Below are positions 10,024-20,429 of a stretch of 64,000 nt of DNA, one piece after another (the first letter of the stretch is position 1; every line of letters begins with the position of its first letter). The notes under the pieces are model-generated. The model was given only the letters and a program-made list of their open reading frames with translations, was not told the origin of the DNA and ran no database searches. Source of the DNA: Symbiodinium natans (Eukaryota > Sar > Dinophyceae > Suessiales > Symbiodiniaceae). The position numbers and the translations under genes were made by a program. The DNA is taken from assembly GCA_905221605.1 (NCBI GenBank), contig CAJNDS010000356.1, positions 1 to 64,000 of the forward strand, given 5' to 3'.

Positions 10024-10048
10024 CAAAACCTAAACCCTAAACCCTATA
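10024..10048 (-). repeat. CCCTAAA array
   Basis: Three C-strand telomere-like units immediately upstream of the exon-like segment at 10069. Confidence 0.75.
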
Positions 10049-10068
10049 TGGTCTACATTTATACAAAG

Positions 10069-10133
10069 GTAAAGGAGGATGAGGATGGCAAGCTGCGCCG
10101 CGCCTGGCTTGAGCAGATGAAGAAGGACATAGC
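10069..10133 (+). CDS. Exon-like segment, unrecognised
   Basis: Encodes KEDEDGKLRRAWLEQMKKDI, a charged, helix-forming stretch downstream of an AAAG acceptor-like site and a CCCTAAA array. Could belong with the J-domain exons. No family recognised. Confidence 0.35.
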
Positions 10134-10159
10134 ATGTGCACGCAGCGTCCTGCTGTGGA

Positions 10160-10370
10160 GCCTCGCTCTATTACTAAAGCATTATCGCATTATTTTATTA
10201 CGGACAGTATGTAATATCGTTTCTGGGATTCTAGTCTTACAGTATTGTAGTATTGTAGCATTATAGCATTATCGCATTTCAGTGTTATTGTATTAAATTG
10301 TATTTTGTATAATTGTCGAATGGTATTGTAGTATTGTAGTATGACCGAATTAAAGTAGTACCATGTTTTT
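10160..10370. repeat. AT-rich short-repeat block
   Basis: Repeated GTATTGTAGTATTGTAG and GCATTATCGCATTAT motifs; no coding signal. Confidence 0.6.
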
Positions 10371-10778
10371 TCATGCTTTCCATGAAGAGCCGCGTCTAGA
10401 AGCCACGCAAGGCACGTGACCGTGGGTTGTGTGATGCTGGAGCAGGATTTCGCCAATTTCAGCTGCTGCTGACTTCTCCCAACCGGGCACCTTCGCAAAC
10501 CCTTGCCAGCAACGGGAGACAAAACAACTTGATGCGCTGTCCTTTGCACTGGAGTGGAATTGGATCAGTGCAATAAGCTTTGAAACTCACTCTGCCAAGC
10601 CGACGTATCCTACTACAGATCAAGTCAGCCGCCATCTCAAGCAGCCAAGTTCCTGCCAACTCTGCGCTGTTTCTTGAGCAATTCCAATTCTCAGAAAAAG
10701 GCCGTTCACAAAATTTCGGCTCAAGCCATTTGCAGCGAAGGGACTGTTCACGCCGTGAGGCTTTTTGCTGAAAGCATC

Positions 10779-10961
10779 ATGCCCGAGACGATGGAGATCA
10801 GCGACGCCGCGAAGTCTGGGGACGGAACTACGACCAACGTGGGCATCAAGATGACGGGCACCTTCCAATGCCCAGAGTGCCGTCAGAAGTTTGACTCCGA
10901 GAAGGCGAAGCAGCTGCACTGGAAGTTCATCCATGACCCCAACAGGCACCAGGAGGACTAA
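10779..10961 (+). CDS. Small C2H2 zinc-finger protein
   Basis: A 60-residue frame from ATG 10779 (MPETMEISDA) to TAA. Residues 31-52 form a classical C2H2 finger: C31-x2-C34-x12-H47-x4-H52, with Phe and Leu at the usual hydrophobic positions. The frame is open upstream of the ATG without another methionine until past 10674, so a spliced 5' exon is possible. A single finger binds DNA poorly alone; single C2H2 fingers also serve RNA or protein binding, so the role cannot be told. The finger lies close to the C-terminus (ends NRHQED). No intron is visible, in contrast to most genes here. Confidence 0.7.
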   Translation: MPETMEISDAAKSGDGTTTNVGIKMTGTFQCPECRQKFDSEKAKQLHWKFIHDPNRHQED

Positions 10962-11411
10962 GCGATGACCGCTCCTCTGAGAGCAACTCCGAATGCCCAC
11001 CGAAGGCTCGGCCTTCAACGCCTGCTGGGCTCTGAGGGATGGGCGCGTGAGGTTCGGATTTTTCCCAGATGCGCTTTAGGGGTGTGGACGCCCAAGCCTT
11101 TCTAGCTGAAGTGGCACCCCCCCCGTGCATCTAGATCAAGACAGGTTGACGTGTGTAGCCACCATGGCACCGAGGACAAAAAACACCACCGCTCTCTTCG
11201 GTGATCTGCTGGGAATGGGTATGCATCCACCTTTTGCTAGACTATTATACCGTACTAGTTTTACATGTCATCACATTTACCCTTGTTTCAAGAGGCGGAT
11301 GAAGAGTGCAAGTATGGGTATTATGATGTTGTTATAAGAGCCTGGGCCTGGAGCCCAGCAACTCAATTCTGACCCAGCAACTTAACCGTGGAGTGCTGTA
11401 AGCTCTCAAAG

Positions 11412-11500
11412 AACCCTAAACCCTAAACCCTAATCCCTAAACCGTAAACCCTAAACCCTAAACCCTAAACCCTAAACCCTAAACCCTAAACCCTAAACTC
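11412..11500 (-). repeat. CCCTAAA array upstream of coiled-coil exon
   Basis: About twelve nearly perfect C-strand units, ending 31 bp before the exon at 11532. Confidence 0.95.
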
Positions 11501-11531
11501 CTGGGCCTTGTGTGGCATTCTTTGCGCGCAG

Positions 11532-11603
11532 GATCCCGGCCGTGAACTGGAGGCCTCCACAGCGCAGCGCGCAGAGCTCGGCGCGGAGCTCGCCAAGGCT
11601 GAG
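11532..11603 (+). CDS. Coiled-coil exon (1 of 2 seen)
   Basis: Acceptor GCGCAG precedes GAT at 11532. The exon encodes DPGRELEASTAQRAELGAEL and then AKAE, an Ala/Leu/Glu heptad-like helix. The downstream sequence GAGGGTTTAGGG makes the donor overlap the first telomere-like unit, either GA (after GCT) or GT (after GAGG). The next exon seen is 12139-12186, also coiled coil. The full gene is not recognised. Confidence 0.6.
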
Positions 11604-11702
11604 GGTTTAGGGTTTAGGGTTTAGGGTCTAGGGTTTAGGGTTTAGGGTTTAGGGTTTAGGGTTTAATTAGGTTTAGGATTTAGGGTTAGGGTTAAGGGTT
11701 TG
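11604..11702 (+). repeat. TTTAGGG array beginning at the exon edge
   Basis: About twelve G-strand units directly abutting the end of the exon at 11603. Confidence 0.95.
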
Positions 11703-12058
11703 GTGCAGAGTCTGGGTTCAAAAAAAGGGTGTAGGTTTTAGGGCTTCGTTTTCAGGGTGGGTTCAGGGGGTTAGGGAGTTCAGTGTTCAGAAGGGTTTGG
11801 GAGTTTCAGGTAGAAAACTTTCAAAAGACATGGAGGCTTGAAGCTTGAGGGTTTGGGGTCTAGGGCTGTTGGTTCCGAAGTTCGGGATTTAAAGCTGGCT
11901 CTGGTTGATGAGCTTCGGGGTTTGGGCTAGGTTCATGGTTTCGGGGACTTGTCTTGGGTTTGGGAATCTAGGATTCATGGTTGTAATATGGAGTCCAGGA
12001 TGAAGGATGGGGGTCCCTCCCAACCTCCCAGCTCCGCAACCCCTTAAAAGGTCCCTAG

Positions 12059-12112
12059 TTAAACCCTAAACCCTAAGACCCTTACACCCTTAAACCCTAA
12101 ACCCTAAACCCA
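12059..12112 (-). repeat. CCCTAAA array
   Basis: C-strand units shortly upstream of the exon at 12139. Confidence 0.85.
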
Positions 12113-12138
12113 GCCTCCCAGCTCCGCAACCCCCTGAG

Positions 12139-12186
12139 GTGCAGGAACAGCTCCAGAGCGCGCAGGCAGAGATGGAGCAAGATCAG
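12139..12186 (+). CDS. Coiled-coil exon (2 of 2 seen)
   Basis: After CCCCTGAG the sequence encodes VQEQLQSAQAEMEQDQ in 16 codons, followed by GC (CAG then GCTGGC), a likely GC donor. Then a TTTAGGG array (12216-12237). Bracketed by CCCTAAA on the left and TTTAGGG on the right, like the previous exon. Confidence 0.55.
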
Positions 12187-12499
12187 GCTGGCAGGGATTT
12201 GGGGGCTTTAGAAGGGTTTAGGGTTTAGGGTTTGAGGTGTGTGGCTAAGCGTGGGCCTCAGTCCTGGCCCTGGCATGAAGCAGTGGGACCAGGGGTGGCT
12301 CGGGTTTGGTTCGAGGCAGTGCCCGGGGTCCAGGGTATGGGGAAGTGTCCGTGCGACCGTGCGACCTGAGCGCACACCCCAAGGCTCCAAATAACCCAAA
12401 GGAGGCATTATTTACAGACTTTAGACCTCACTGTGTACTTGGAGCCCTAGGGAAAAAGGGAAGTGTCCGTGTAGCAGCACCCCCGCTACAGTGTTTCTG

Positions 12500-13120
12500 A
12501 CGGTGCATGGGCCTTCGCGGACGCGAGTGCTCAAAAACCGAACTAGTCAGCAAATCAACCGCGGTTGATGCACGATCGAGCGATGGGAGTTACTGGATGG
12601 TTGTGCCTCTCTTCGGCGCTGGCCGTACTTGCGGCCGGTTCTGCAGCTTGCCAGTCATTGTGACCACGTGTTCTAGTTGTTTTCTTTCATGGCTGCAAGT
12701 AGGAATATGCTGGGCGGCCAGTGGGCAGAGTTTCTTGAATGCCGTGCCTTAGATTGGGTTACGTGGGTCATCCTGAATTTGTCCAAACCCATCTTAATTC
12801 TGGCCTTGAGGTCATGCTGTGCAAAAGCTGTGTGCATTCAGCTTTCTTCGCACCCTAGAATTAAGGGTAAGTGACAGCCGGGCTACTAAGGATTCGGCAA
12901 GACAATCTCAGGTAGTTCTTTCTCGTTCAACAACCATGTCCTTCGGTTTCGGGGCAGCCAGACACATGCATCAGAGAGCATCGCATGTGGAATCTGAGGC
13001 ACAGGGAGAGTGCACAGCGCAGGGCTCGCGCAGGTGTCCTAGCAATGCCGGGACGTGCCTTTGCTGCAGGGCCATTGTCTATGAAGTATTGAAAATTGAG
13101 CAGACTAGCCGTTTAGATCG
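12500..13120. other. Open stretches without recognisable domain
   Basis: Several overlapping open frames on + (12507-12752, 12677-12874, 12819-13127) show no family signature. A CCCTAAA pair follows at 13128-13149. Confidence 0.35.
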
Positions 13121-13319
13121 GCCCTAGCCTAAACCTAAACCCTAAACTCTCAAGGTCTTGGCTGCAGATGAAGGGCACCGTCCGATCGCAAGCGCGCGGC
13201 TGCTTGCTTGCAAGATCAGTTGGGCGCTTGACTCCAGTGATATCCCCTGGCCCGCACCTTGCCTCACATGAAAGAACCCTTGTGCAGCGACTCCCCCTCA
13301 AAAGATCAAATACTTAATA

Positions 13320-13416
13320 TTATAGTATATGATAGTATTTTTGTATATTAAAGTATATTATTGTATACTATAGTATATGATCGTATATGATAGTAGATGA
13401 TAGTATATTGTATAGT

Positions 13417-13472
<56 letters not shown>

Positions 13473-13480
13473 TATAATGT
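13320..13480. repeat. (TA)n and TATAGTA-type AT-rich repeats
   Basis: Repeated TAGTATATGA units grade into TA dinucleotides with interspersed TATG. Confidence 0.9.
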
Positions 13481-13634
13481 ATTACTTTCTTCTACTCCAA
13501 TATATTATGCACTATACATATGAGTTATACAAGTATATTCTCTTAGAATACAGGGGCGAGTGCGAGGACATGGGGAGCCTGAGTTCTTTCCCGTCCACGG
13601 CGGGGTGGACAAGTCCTGCCTCGGGCTCCTTGGC

Positions 13635-13680
13635 TTAGGGTTTAGGGTTTAGGGTTTAGGGTTTAGGGTTTAGGGTTTAG
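13635..13680 (+). repeat. TTTAGGG array
   Basis: Seven G-strand units. Confidence 0.9.
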
Positions 13681-13681
13681 A

Positions 13682-13886
13682 GATGTGGAGGAAGCTGAGC
13701 AGATGCTGCACATAAAAGCTGTGACAGGAGCTTTGCCGCAGAGGCCTAATTCGATTTCAGAACGACGTCGTACGTAACTGCAGCGGGGTGGGTTGTGTGG
13801 AGCCTTGCCTGCCTCGAGCAAGACTCAGAGCAGGAGTTATCCCCCGAAACCGCCAGCCCTGTCAGGAAAAAAAGGCAAAGGTAGCC
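13682..13886 (+). CDS. Possible exon(s), unrecognised
   Basis: 13682-13755 reads DVEEAEQMLHIKAVTGALPQ. 13806-13886 reads LEQDSEQELSPETASPVRKK followed by RQR and a stop, a Ser-Pro segment and basic cluster like a nuclear localisation signal. Both are exon-like in composition but not assigned to a family. Confidence 0.3.
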
Positions 13887-13962
13887 CTAAACCCTATACC
13901 CTATACCCTATAAACCCTATACCCTATACCCTATACCCTATAAACCCTAAACCCTAAAGTAA
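13886..13962 (-). repeat. CCCTATA/CCCTAAA array
   Basis: Mixed 7-9-bp C-strand units. Confidence 0.85.
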
Positions 13963-14093
13963 GCCTCTCATACCATCAGCTCGGCAGGTGGCAAAGAGCA
14001 AAACCCTCAACCTCTCAGCCTGACACACCAAGGCCCTCGGCGAGCCGCGCCGCAGGCCACAGCATGGAGACGGAAGCCACGTGGCGCCAGGGG

Positions 14094-14123
14094 GGTTTAG
14101 GGTTTAGGGTTTTAGGGTTAGGC
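14094..14123 (+). repeat. TTTAGGG array
   Basis: Three to four G-strand units following a short exon-like stretch (HSMETEATWRQ, 14062-14095). Confidence 0.75.
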
Positions 14124-14589
14124 CGGGAAAGCAGCTGTGCAGACCTGGTTGTAAAAGGGTTAGGCTCCGGGGCTTGGGCATTTCGGGCTTAGGGTTGAGG
14201 GTTTAGGGCTAGGACCCCGAGTAGGCCCTTATTTCCTTTCTTTAGGGTTGGGGTTCCCTTAGAATCCCCTTTAAACCAGAAAGGGTGCCCTTTTGTCCTC
14301 TTGGGTCTAGGCTTAATGCAGGGGTCGGAATAATTACGAATAGTATTCCCCTTTCATGGTCCGTTTCTGGTTATACGATAAGAAGCCCCCAAAAAAAACC
14401 CTAGTCTACTGATGAAGGACCCGTAGAGTAGGCCAGGAGCAGCACCACTCACAGTCCCGGAAGCGTACAGGCGACACTTATTTGCTTCAGAAACCCTCCC
14501 AAAGAATGAAAAAGGTTCTTCCTAATAGGGGTAAGTACGTAGGACCTTTCTGCTCTATTTGGCTTTGCTCTCTGCCTGACTAACTTTTC

Positions 14590-17460
14590 AGGATTTTAAG
14601 GATTTTAAGGATTTTAAAGATTTAAAAAGGCTTTAACATCCTTAAAACCCTTAAAGTTTTTGGAAAATCCATTTCCTAAAACTTTAAGGATTTTAAGGGT
14701 TTTAAGGCCTTTTTAAAATCTTTAAAATCCTTAAAAACCTTAAAGTTTTTGGAAAATCCATTTCCAAAAATTTTAAGGATTTTAAGGGTTTTAAGGCCTT
14801 TTTAAAACCTTTAAAATCCTTAAAATCCTTAAAGTTTTTGGAAAATCCATTTCCAAAAGTTTTAAGGATTTTAAGGATTTTAAGGATTTTAAAGATTTTA
14901 AAGGGGTCCCGGAGGCCCAGGGGCCCCGGGCCACCTTTTAAAATCTTTAAAACCTTTAAAATCTTTAAAATCCTTAAAGTTTTTGGAAAATCCATTTCCT
15001 AAAACTTTAAGGATTTTAAGGGTTTTAAGGCCTTTTTAAAACCTTTAAAATCCTTAAAATCCTTAAAGTTTTTGGAAAATCCATTTCCAAAAATTTTAAG
15101 GATTTTAAGGATTTTAAGGATTTTAAGGATTTTAAAGATTTTAAAGGGGTCCCGGAGGCCCAGGAGCCCCGGGCCACCTTTTAAAATCTTAAAAACCTTT
15201 AAAATCTTTAAAATCCTTAAAGTTTTTGGAAAATCCATTTCCTAAAACTTTAAGGGTTTTAAGGGTTTTACGGCCTTTTTAAAACATTTAAAATCCTTAA
15301 AATCCTTAAAGTTTTTGGAAAATCCACTTCCAAAAATTTTAAGGATTTTAAGGGTTTTAAGGTTTTTAAGGATTTTAAAGATTTTAAAGGGGTCCCGGAG
15401 GCCCAGGAGCCCCGGGCCACCTTTTAAAATCTTTAAAACCTTTAAAATCTTTAAAATCCTTAAAGTTTTTGGAAAATCCATTTCCTAAAACTTTAAGGAT
15501 TTTAAGGGTTTTAAGGCCTTTTTAAAACCTTTAAAATCCTTAAAATCCTTAAAGTTTTTGGAAAATCCACTTCCAAAAATTTTAAGGATTTTAAGGATTT
15601 TAAAGATTTTAAAGGGGTCCCGGAGGCCCAGGAGCCCCGGGCCACCTTTTAAAATCTTTAAAACCTTTAAAATCTTTAAAACCCTTAAAGTTTTTGGAAA
15701 ATCCATTTCCTAAAACTTTAAGGATTTTAAGGGTTTTAAGGCCTTTTTAAAACCTTTAAAATCCTTAAAATCCTTAAAGTTTTTGGAAAATCCACTTCCA
15801 AAAATTTTAAGGATTTTAAGGATTTTAAGGATTTTAAAGATTTTAAAGGGGTCCCGGAGGCCCAGGAGCCCCGGGCCACCTTTTAAAATCTTTAAAACCT
15901 TTAAAATCTTTAAAATCCTTAAAGTTTTTGGAAAATCCATTTCCTAAAACTTTAAGGATTTTAAGGGTTTTAAGGCCTTTTTAAAACCTTTAAAATCCTT
16001 AAAACCCTTAAAGTTTTTGGAAAATCCATTTCCAAAAGTTTTAAAGATTTTAAGGATTTTAAGGACTTTAAAGATTTTAAAGGGGTCCCGGAGGCCCAGG
16101 AGCCCCGGGCCACCTTTTAAAATCTTTAAAACCTTTAAAATCCTTAAAATCCTTAAAGTTTTTGGAAAATCCATTTCCTAAAACTTTAAGGATTTTAAGG
16201 GTTTTAAGGCCTTTTTAAAACCTTTAAAATCCTTAAAATCCTTAAAGTTTTTGGAAAATCCACTTCCAAAAATTTTAAGGATTTTAAGGATTTTAAGGAT
16301 TTTAAAGATTTTAAAGGGGTCCCGGAGGCCCAGGAGCCCCGGGCCACCTTTTAAAATCTTTAAAACCTTTAAAATCTTTAAAATCCTTAAAGTTTTTGGA
16401 AAATCCATTTCCTAAAACTTTAAGGATTTTAAGGGTTTTAAGGCCTTTTTAAAACCTTTAAAATCCTTAAAACCCTTAAAGTTTTTGGAAAATCCATTTC
16501 CAAAAGTTTTAAAGATTTTAAGGATTTTAAGGATTTTAAAGATTTTAAAGGGGTCCCGGAGGCCCAGGAGCCCCGGGCCACCTTTTAAAATCTTTAAAAC
16601 CTTTAAAATCTTTAAAATCCTTAAAGTTTTTGGAAAATCCATTTCCTAAAACTTTAAGGATTTTAAGGGTTTTAAGGCCTTTTTAAAACCTTTAAAATCC
16701 TTAAAATCCTTAAAGTTTTTGGAAAATCCATTTCCAAAAATTTTAAGGATTTTAAGGATTTTAAGGATTTTAAAGATTTTAAAGGGGTCCCGGAGGCCCA
16801 GGAGCCCCGGGCCACCTTTTAAAATCTTTAAAACCTTTAAAATCTTTAAAACCCTTAAAGTTTTTGGAAAATCCATTTCCTAAAACTTTAAGGATTTTAA
16901 GGGTTTTAAGGCCTTTTTAAAACCTTTAAAATCCTTAAAATCCTTAAAGTTTTTGGAAAATCCATTTCCAAAAATTTTAAGGATTTTAAGGATTTTAAGG
17001 ATTTTAAATGGGCCTCCAGAAAGGCGCGGCTCGATTTGGCCAAATTTTGCCGGGCAGGCTCCGGGCAAAATTTGGCCCGGAGCCTGTCCGGCAAAATTTG
17101 GCCAAATCGAGCCGCGCATTTCTCATCGCATACGAAGAGCAACCCGATTTGGCCAAATTTTGCCCGGAGCCTGCCCGGCAAAATTTGGCCAAATCGAGCC
17201 GCGACCTTCTGGAGGCCCGAAATTATTTAACTTCAAAATACTTAACATCCTTAAAGTTTTTGGAAAATCCCTTTCCAAAAATTTTATGGATTTTAAAGAT
17301 TTTAAAGGGGTCCTGGAGGCCTAGGGGCACCGGGCCACCTTTTAAAATCTTTTAAAATCCTTAAAACCTTTAAAATCCTTAAAATCCTTAAAGTGTTTGG
17401 AAAACTTTAAGGGTTTTTAAGGATTTTAAGGAATTTAAGGAATCCAAAAGATTTAAAAAA
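14590..17460. repeat. Satellite of ~234-bp units (AAGGATTTT / AAAATCCTT)
   Basis: At least ten tandem units with starts spaced 243, 243, 225, 234, 234, 234, 234 and 234 bp (14999 to 16880). Each unit is built of 9-bp subrepeats AAGGATTTT and their complement AAAATCCTT, the segment AAAGTTTTTGGAAAATCC, and one GC-rich core reading GGGGTCCCGGAGGCCCAG then GAGCCCCGGGCCACC. Length variation comes in multiples of 9 bp. The A+T-rich arms are complementary, so each unit can fold. Open frames across the array (MDFPKTLRILKILK..) repeat with the DNA and are not genes. Confidence 0.97.
17011..17219. mobile_element. Foldback element inside the satellite
   Basis: Begins GGGCCTCCAGAAAGGCGCGG and ends CGCGACCTTCTGGAGGCCCG, nearly perfect inverted ends. 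The interior holds three alternating copies of CGATTTGGCCAAATTTTGCC and its complement. It stands where the satellite's GC core should be, so it is an insertion or a replacement of that core. Confidence 0.75.
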
Positions 17461-17479
17461 GAGCCGCCCAAAGAAGTTT

Positions 17480-18122
17480 AATCAGCAAGACGTCTACCCC
17501 CTAAATCCTGTAACCCGAAACCCTTAAACCCTAAACCCTAAGCTCCTAAGCTCCTAAGCGCCTAAGCTCCAAAGCGCCTACCCCCTAAATCCTCAAACTA
17601 CCCTAAACCAAAACCATAAACTCCTAAGCTCTTAAGCTCCTCAGCGCCTAAGCGCCTACCCCATAGACCCTTAAACCTTACACCCTAAACCCTAAGCTCC
17701 TAAGCTCCTAAGCGCCTAGGCGCCTGCCCCCTAAAACCTTAAGCTCCTAAGCGCGTAAGCTCCGAAGCGCGTACCCCCTAAATCCTCAAAACCTAAACCC
17801 TTAAACCCTAAACCCTAAGCTCCTAAGCTCCTAAGCGTCTAAGCGCCTGCCCCCCCTAAACCCTTCAACCCTCAACCCTAAACCATAAACTCCTAAGCTC
17901 CTGAGCGCCTAAGCGCCTACCCCCAAAACCCTTAAACCTTAAACCCTAAAACCTAGGCTCCGAAGCTCCTAAGCGCCTAGGCGCCTACCCCCTAATCCCT
18001 TAAACCCTAAACCCTAAACCTCTTAAGCTCCTGAGCGCCTAAACACTAACCCCTAAACCCTAAACCCTAAGCTCCTAAGCTCCTAAGCGCCTAAGTGGCT
18101 ACCCCCTAAACCCTGAGACCCC
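17480..18122. repeat. CCTAAGCTCCTAAGCGCC minisatellite mixed with CCCTAAA
   Basis: About eleven irregular units of 50-60 bp containing AAGCTCCTAAGCGCCTA, CCCCCTAAA and CCCTTAAACCCTAAACC. The unit seems to be telomere-like repeat that picked up GCTCCTAAGCGC segments. Confidence 0.9.
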
Positions 18123-18415
18123 GGGACCCCTTTTATCATTGAAAAATCCTTGCCTTCTTCTCTGCTGAGTATTTTCTAAAGTTTAAGGATTTTACGGCTT
18201 TTAGTACTTGAATGGATCTTTCGTTTTTGAAGTTGAGGGCACCCTATGGTTTACCAATGACCTTTGCTAGGGTTTGCAAAAAACTTCGCTTTAAAGTAAC
18301 GGGCACGCCAGGGTTTACAGAAAACCTTTCCGTTGTGATTAATTTGGTGTTTTAAGCAAATTGTGCAAGCGTACGTCTGCGATAGGAATGTTTGAGTTAT
18401 TGCTCTTGCCAGTCT

Positions 18416-19645
18416 TCGAGGGGTCAAAACGTTCTGGGTCTGAAGGCTGGGCCCCTCGAGAGGTCAAAAAGTACTTGGTCTTAAGGCTGGGCCCCTCGAG
18501 GGGTCAAAAATGTTTGGTCTTAAGGCTGGGTTCTGGAGGGGTCAAACAGCTGTTGGTCTTAAGGCTGGGCCCTTCGAGGGGTCAAAGCGTTCTGGGTTTT
18601 AAGGCTGGGCCCCTCGAGGGGTCAAAGCGTTCTTGGTCTTAAGGCTGGGACCCTCGAGGGGTCAAACATCTTCTTCGTCTTAAGGCTGGGCCCCTCGAGG
18701 GGTCAAAGAGTATTTGGTCTTAAGGCAACAAGTTTTTGGTCTTAAGGCTGGGCCCCTGGGGTCTTAAGGCAGGGCCCCTCGAGGGGTCAAAGCGTTCTGG
18801 TTTTTAAGGCTGGGCCCCTCGAGGGGTCAAAAAGTTGTTGGTCTTGAGGCTGGGCCCTTCGAGGGGTCAAAGCGTTCTGGGTTTTAAGGCTGCGCCTTTC
18901 GAGAGGTCGAAAGTTCTTGGTCTTAAGGCTGGGCCCCTCGAGGGGTCCAAAAGTTCTTGGTCTTAAGGCTGGGCCCCATCGAGGGGTCAAACAGTTGTTG
19001 GTCTTAAGGCTGGGCCCTTCGAGGGGTGAAAGCGTTCTGGGTTTTAAGGCTGGGCTTCTCGAGGGGTCAAACAGTTTTTGGTCTTAAGGCTGGGCCCCTC
19101 GAGGGGTCAAACAACTTCTTCGTCTTAAGGCTCGGCCCCTAGAGCCTCGAGAGGTCAAGAGTATTTGGTCTTAAGGCAAAAAGTTGTTGGTCTTAAGGCT
19201 GGGCCCCTGGGGTCTTAGGACTGGGCCCCTCGAGGGGTCAAAAAGTTTTTGGTCTTCAGGCTGGGCCCCTCGAGGGGTCAAAAAGTTTTTGGTCTTAAGG
19301 GTGGGCCCTTCGAGGGGTCAAAGCGTTCTTGGTCTTAAGGCTGGGCCCCTCGAGGGGTCAAAAAGTTCTTGGTCTTACGGCTGGGCCCCTCCAAGGGTCA
19401 AAACGTTCGGGGTCTTAAGGCTGGGCCCCCCCAAGGCGTCAAAGAGTATTTGGTCTTACGGAAAGTTTTTGGTCTTAGGCTGGGCCCCTCGATGGGTCAA
19501 ACAGTTGTTGGTCTTAAGGCTGGGCCCTTCGATGGCAAAACGTTCTGGGTTTTAAGGCTGGGCCCCTCGAGGGGTCAAACAGTTTTTTTTTCTTAAGGCT
19601 GGGCCCCTCGAGGGGTCAAAAACTTGTTGGTCTTAAGGCTGTTTT
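18416..19645. repeat. 39-40-bp minisatellite centred on CCCCTCGAGGGG
   Basis: About 30 units of GGTCTTAAGGCTGGGCCCCT followed by CGAGGGGTCAAAAAGTT. The core CCCCTCGAGGGG is a perfect palindrome and most copies keep the XhoI site CTCGAG. Point variants (CTTCGAG, CTCCAAG) are scattered. Open frames with LVLRLGPSRGQ-type repeats arise on both strands and are not credible genes. Confidence 0.97.
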
Positions 19646-19649
19646 TGAG

Positions 19650-20140
19650 GATGAGGGCACACCAAGGTGTACAAGAACCCTTTCGTTGTTGAGGTTGAGG
19701 ACACACTAGGGTTTACAGAAAAACTGACGTTTGACGTTACAGGCGCACCAGGTTGAGGGAAAAACGCTTTTCGCTTTTGACATGTTGAGGACATATCAGG
19801 CTTCAAATCGGACCTTCGTTAAAAATGATGGCACATGAAGGTTTGCAAAACAAAAGCGTTCGTTAACTTTGTTGAATTCTTACTTTTCAATCGTTTGAAA
19901 TATTTAACAGGCTGCAGGAATATCATGATGTAAAAAATATCATTGTTTGATGTCTTAGGTCTCCACGCTAAACTGAACAGTTTGAAGTAATGTCATAACT
20001 GAAACCGTTTACATCGTTCAGTTAAAGTGTTCTACGAAATGTTGATATCTTGAGCCTTCCAAATAACAAATAAACAGCTGAATTGAAATATTCAAAATGT
20101 TTACATTATGGAGCCTCTAAAAGAATCAAAACACGTTAAA
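19650..20140. other. No recognisable gene
   Basis: AT-rich sequence with weakly repeated phrases such as GGGCACACCAGGGTTTACAGAAAA, shared with 18236-18330, an older decayed repeat. Confidence 0.45.
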
Positions 20141-20154
20141 TAGGTCGGCGTGTT

Positions 20155-20188
20155 TCTTTTATTCATCGTTTCTCTCTCCCTCTCTTTC

Positions 20189-20250
<62 letters not shown>

Positions 20251-20425
20251 CCTCCCTCTCTCTCTTTCCTGTCTTTTTTTTTTTTTTCCTCTCTCTCTCT
20301 TTCTGACCCTCTCTCCCTCCTTCCTTCCTTCCTTCCTTCCTGCCTTCCTTCCTTCCTTCCTTTCTCTTCCCCGCTTCCTTCTTGCTCTTTCCTCTTTCCT
20401 CCCCGCTCCTCCCGTTTTTTTTACG
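20155..20425. repeat. Pyrimidine-rich tract (CTTTCT, CT, CCTT units)
   Basis: Nearly 270 bp of C and T on the + strand with CT, TTTCTC and CCTTCCTT microsatellites. Long Ser/Leu/Phe or Arg/Glu/Lys frames here are artefacts. Confidence 0.95.
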
Positions 20426-20429
20426 CGCC

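Noticed and set aside
14702-17119. Run of minus-strand open frames of 73-97 codons beginning MDFPKTLRILKILK
   Set aside because: They repeat with the 234-bp satellite and consist of its 9-bp subunit read as ILK/LKI; no start or stop signals beyond the repeat.
18361-19596. Open frames with LVLRLGPSRGQ repeats on both strands
   Set aside because: Product of the 39-40-bp minisatellite; present in several frames at once.
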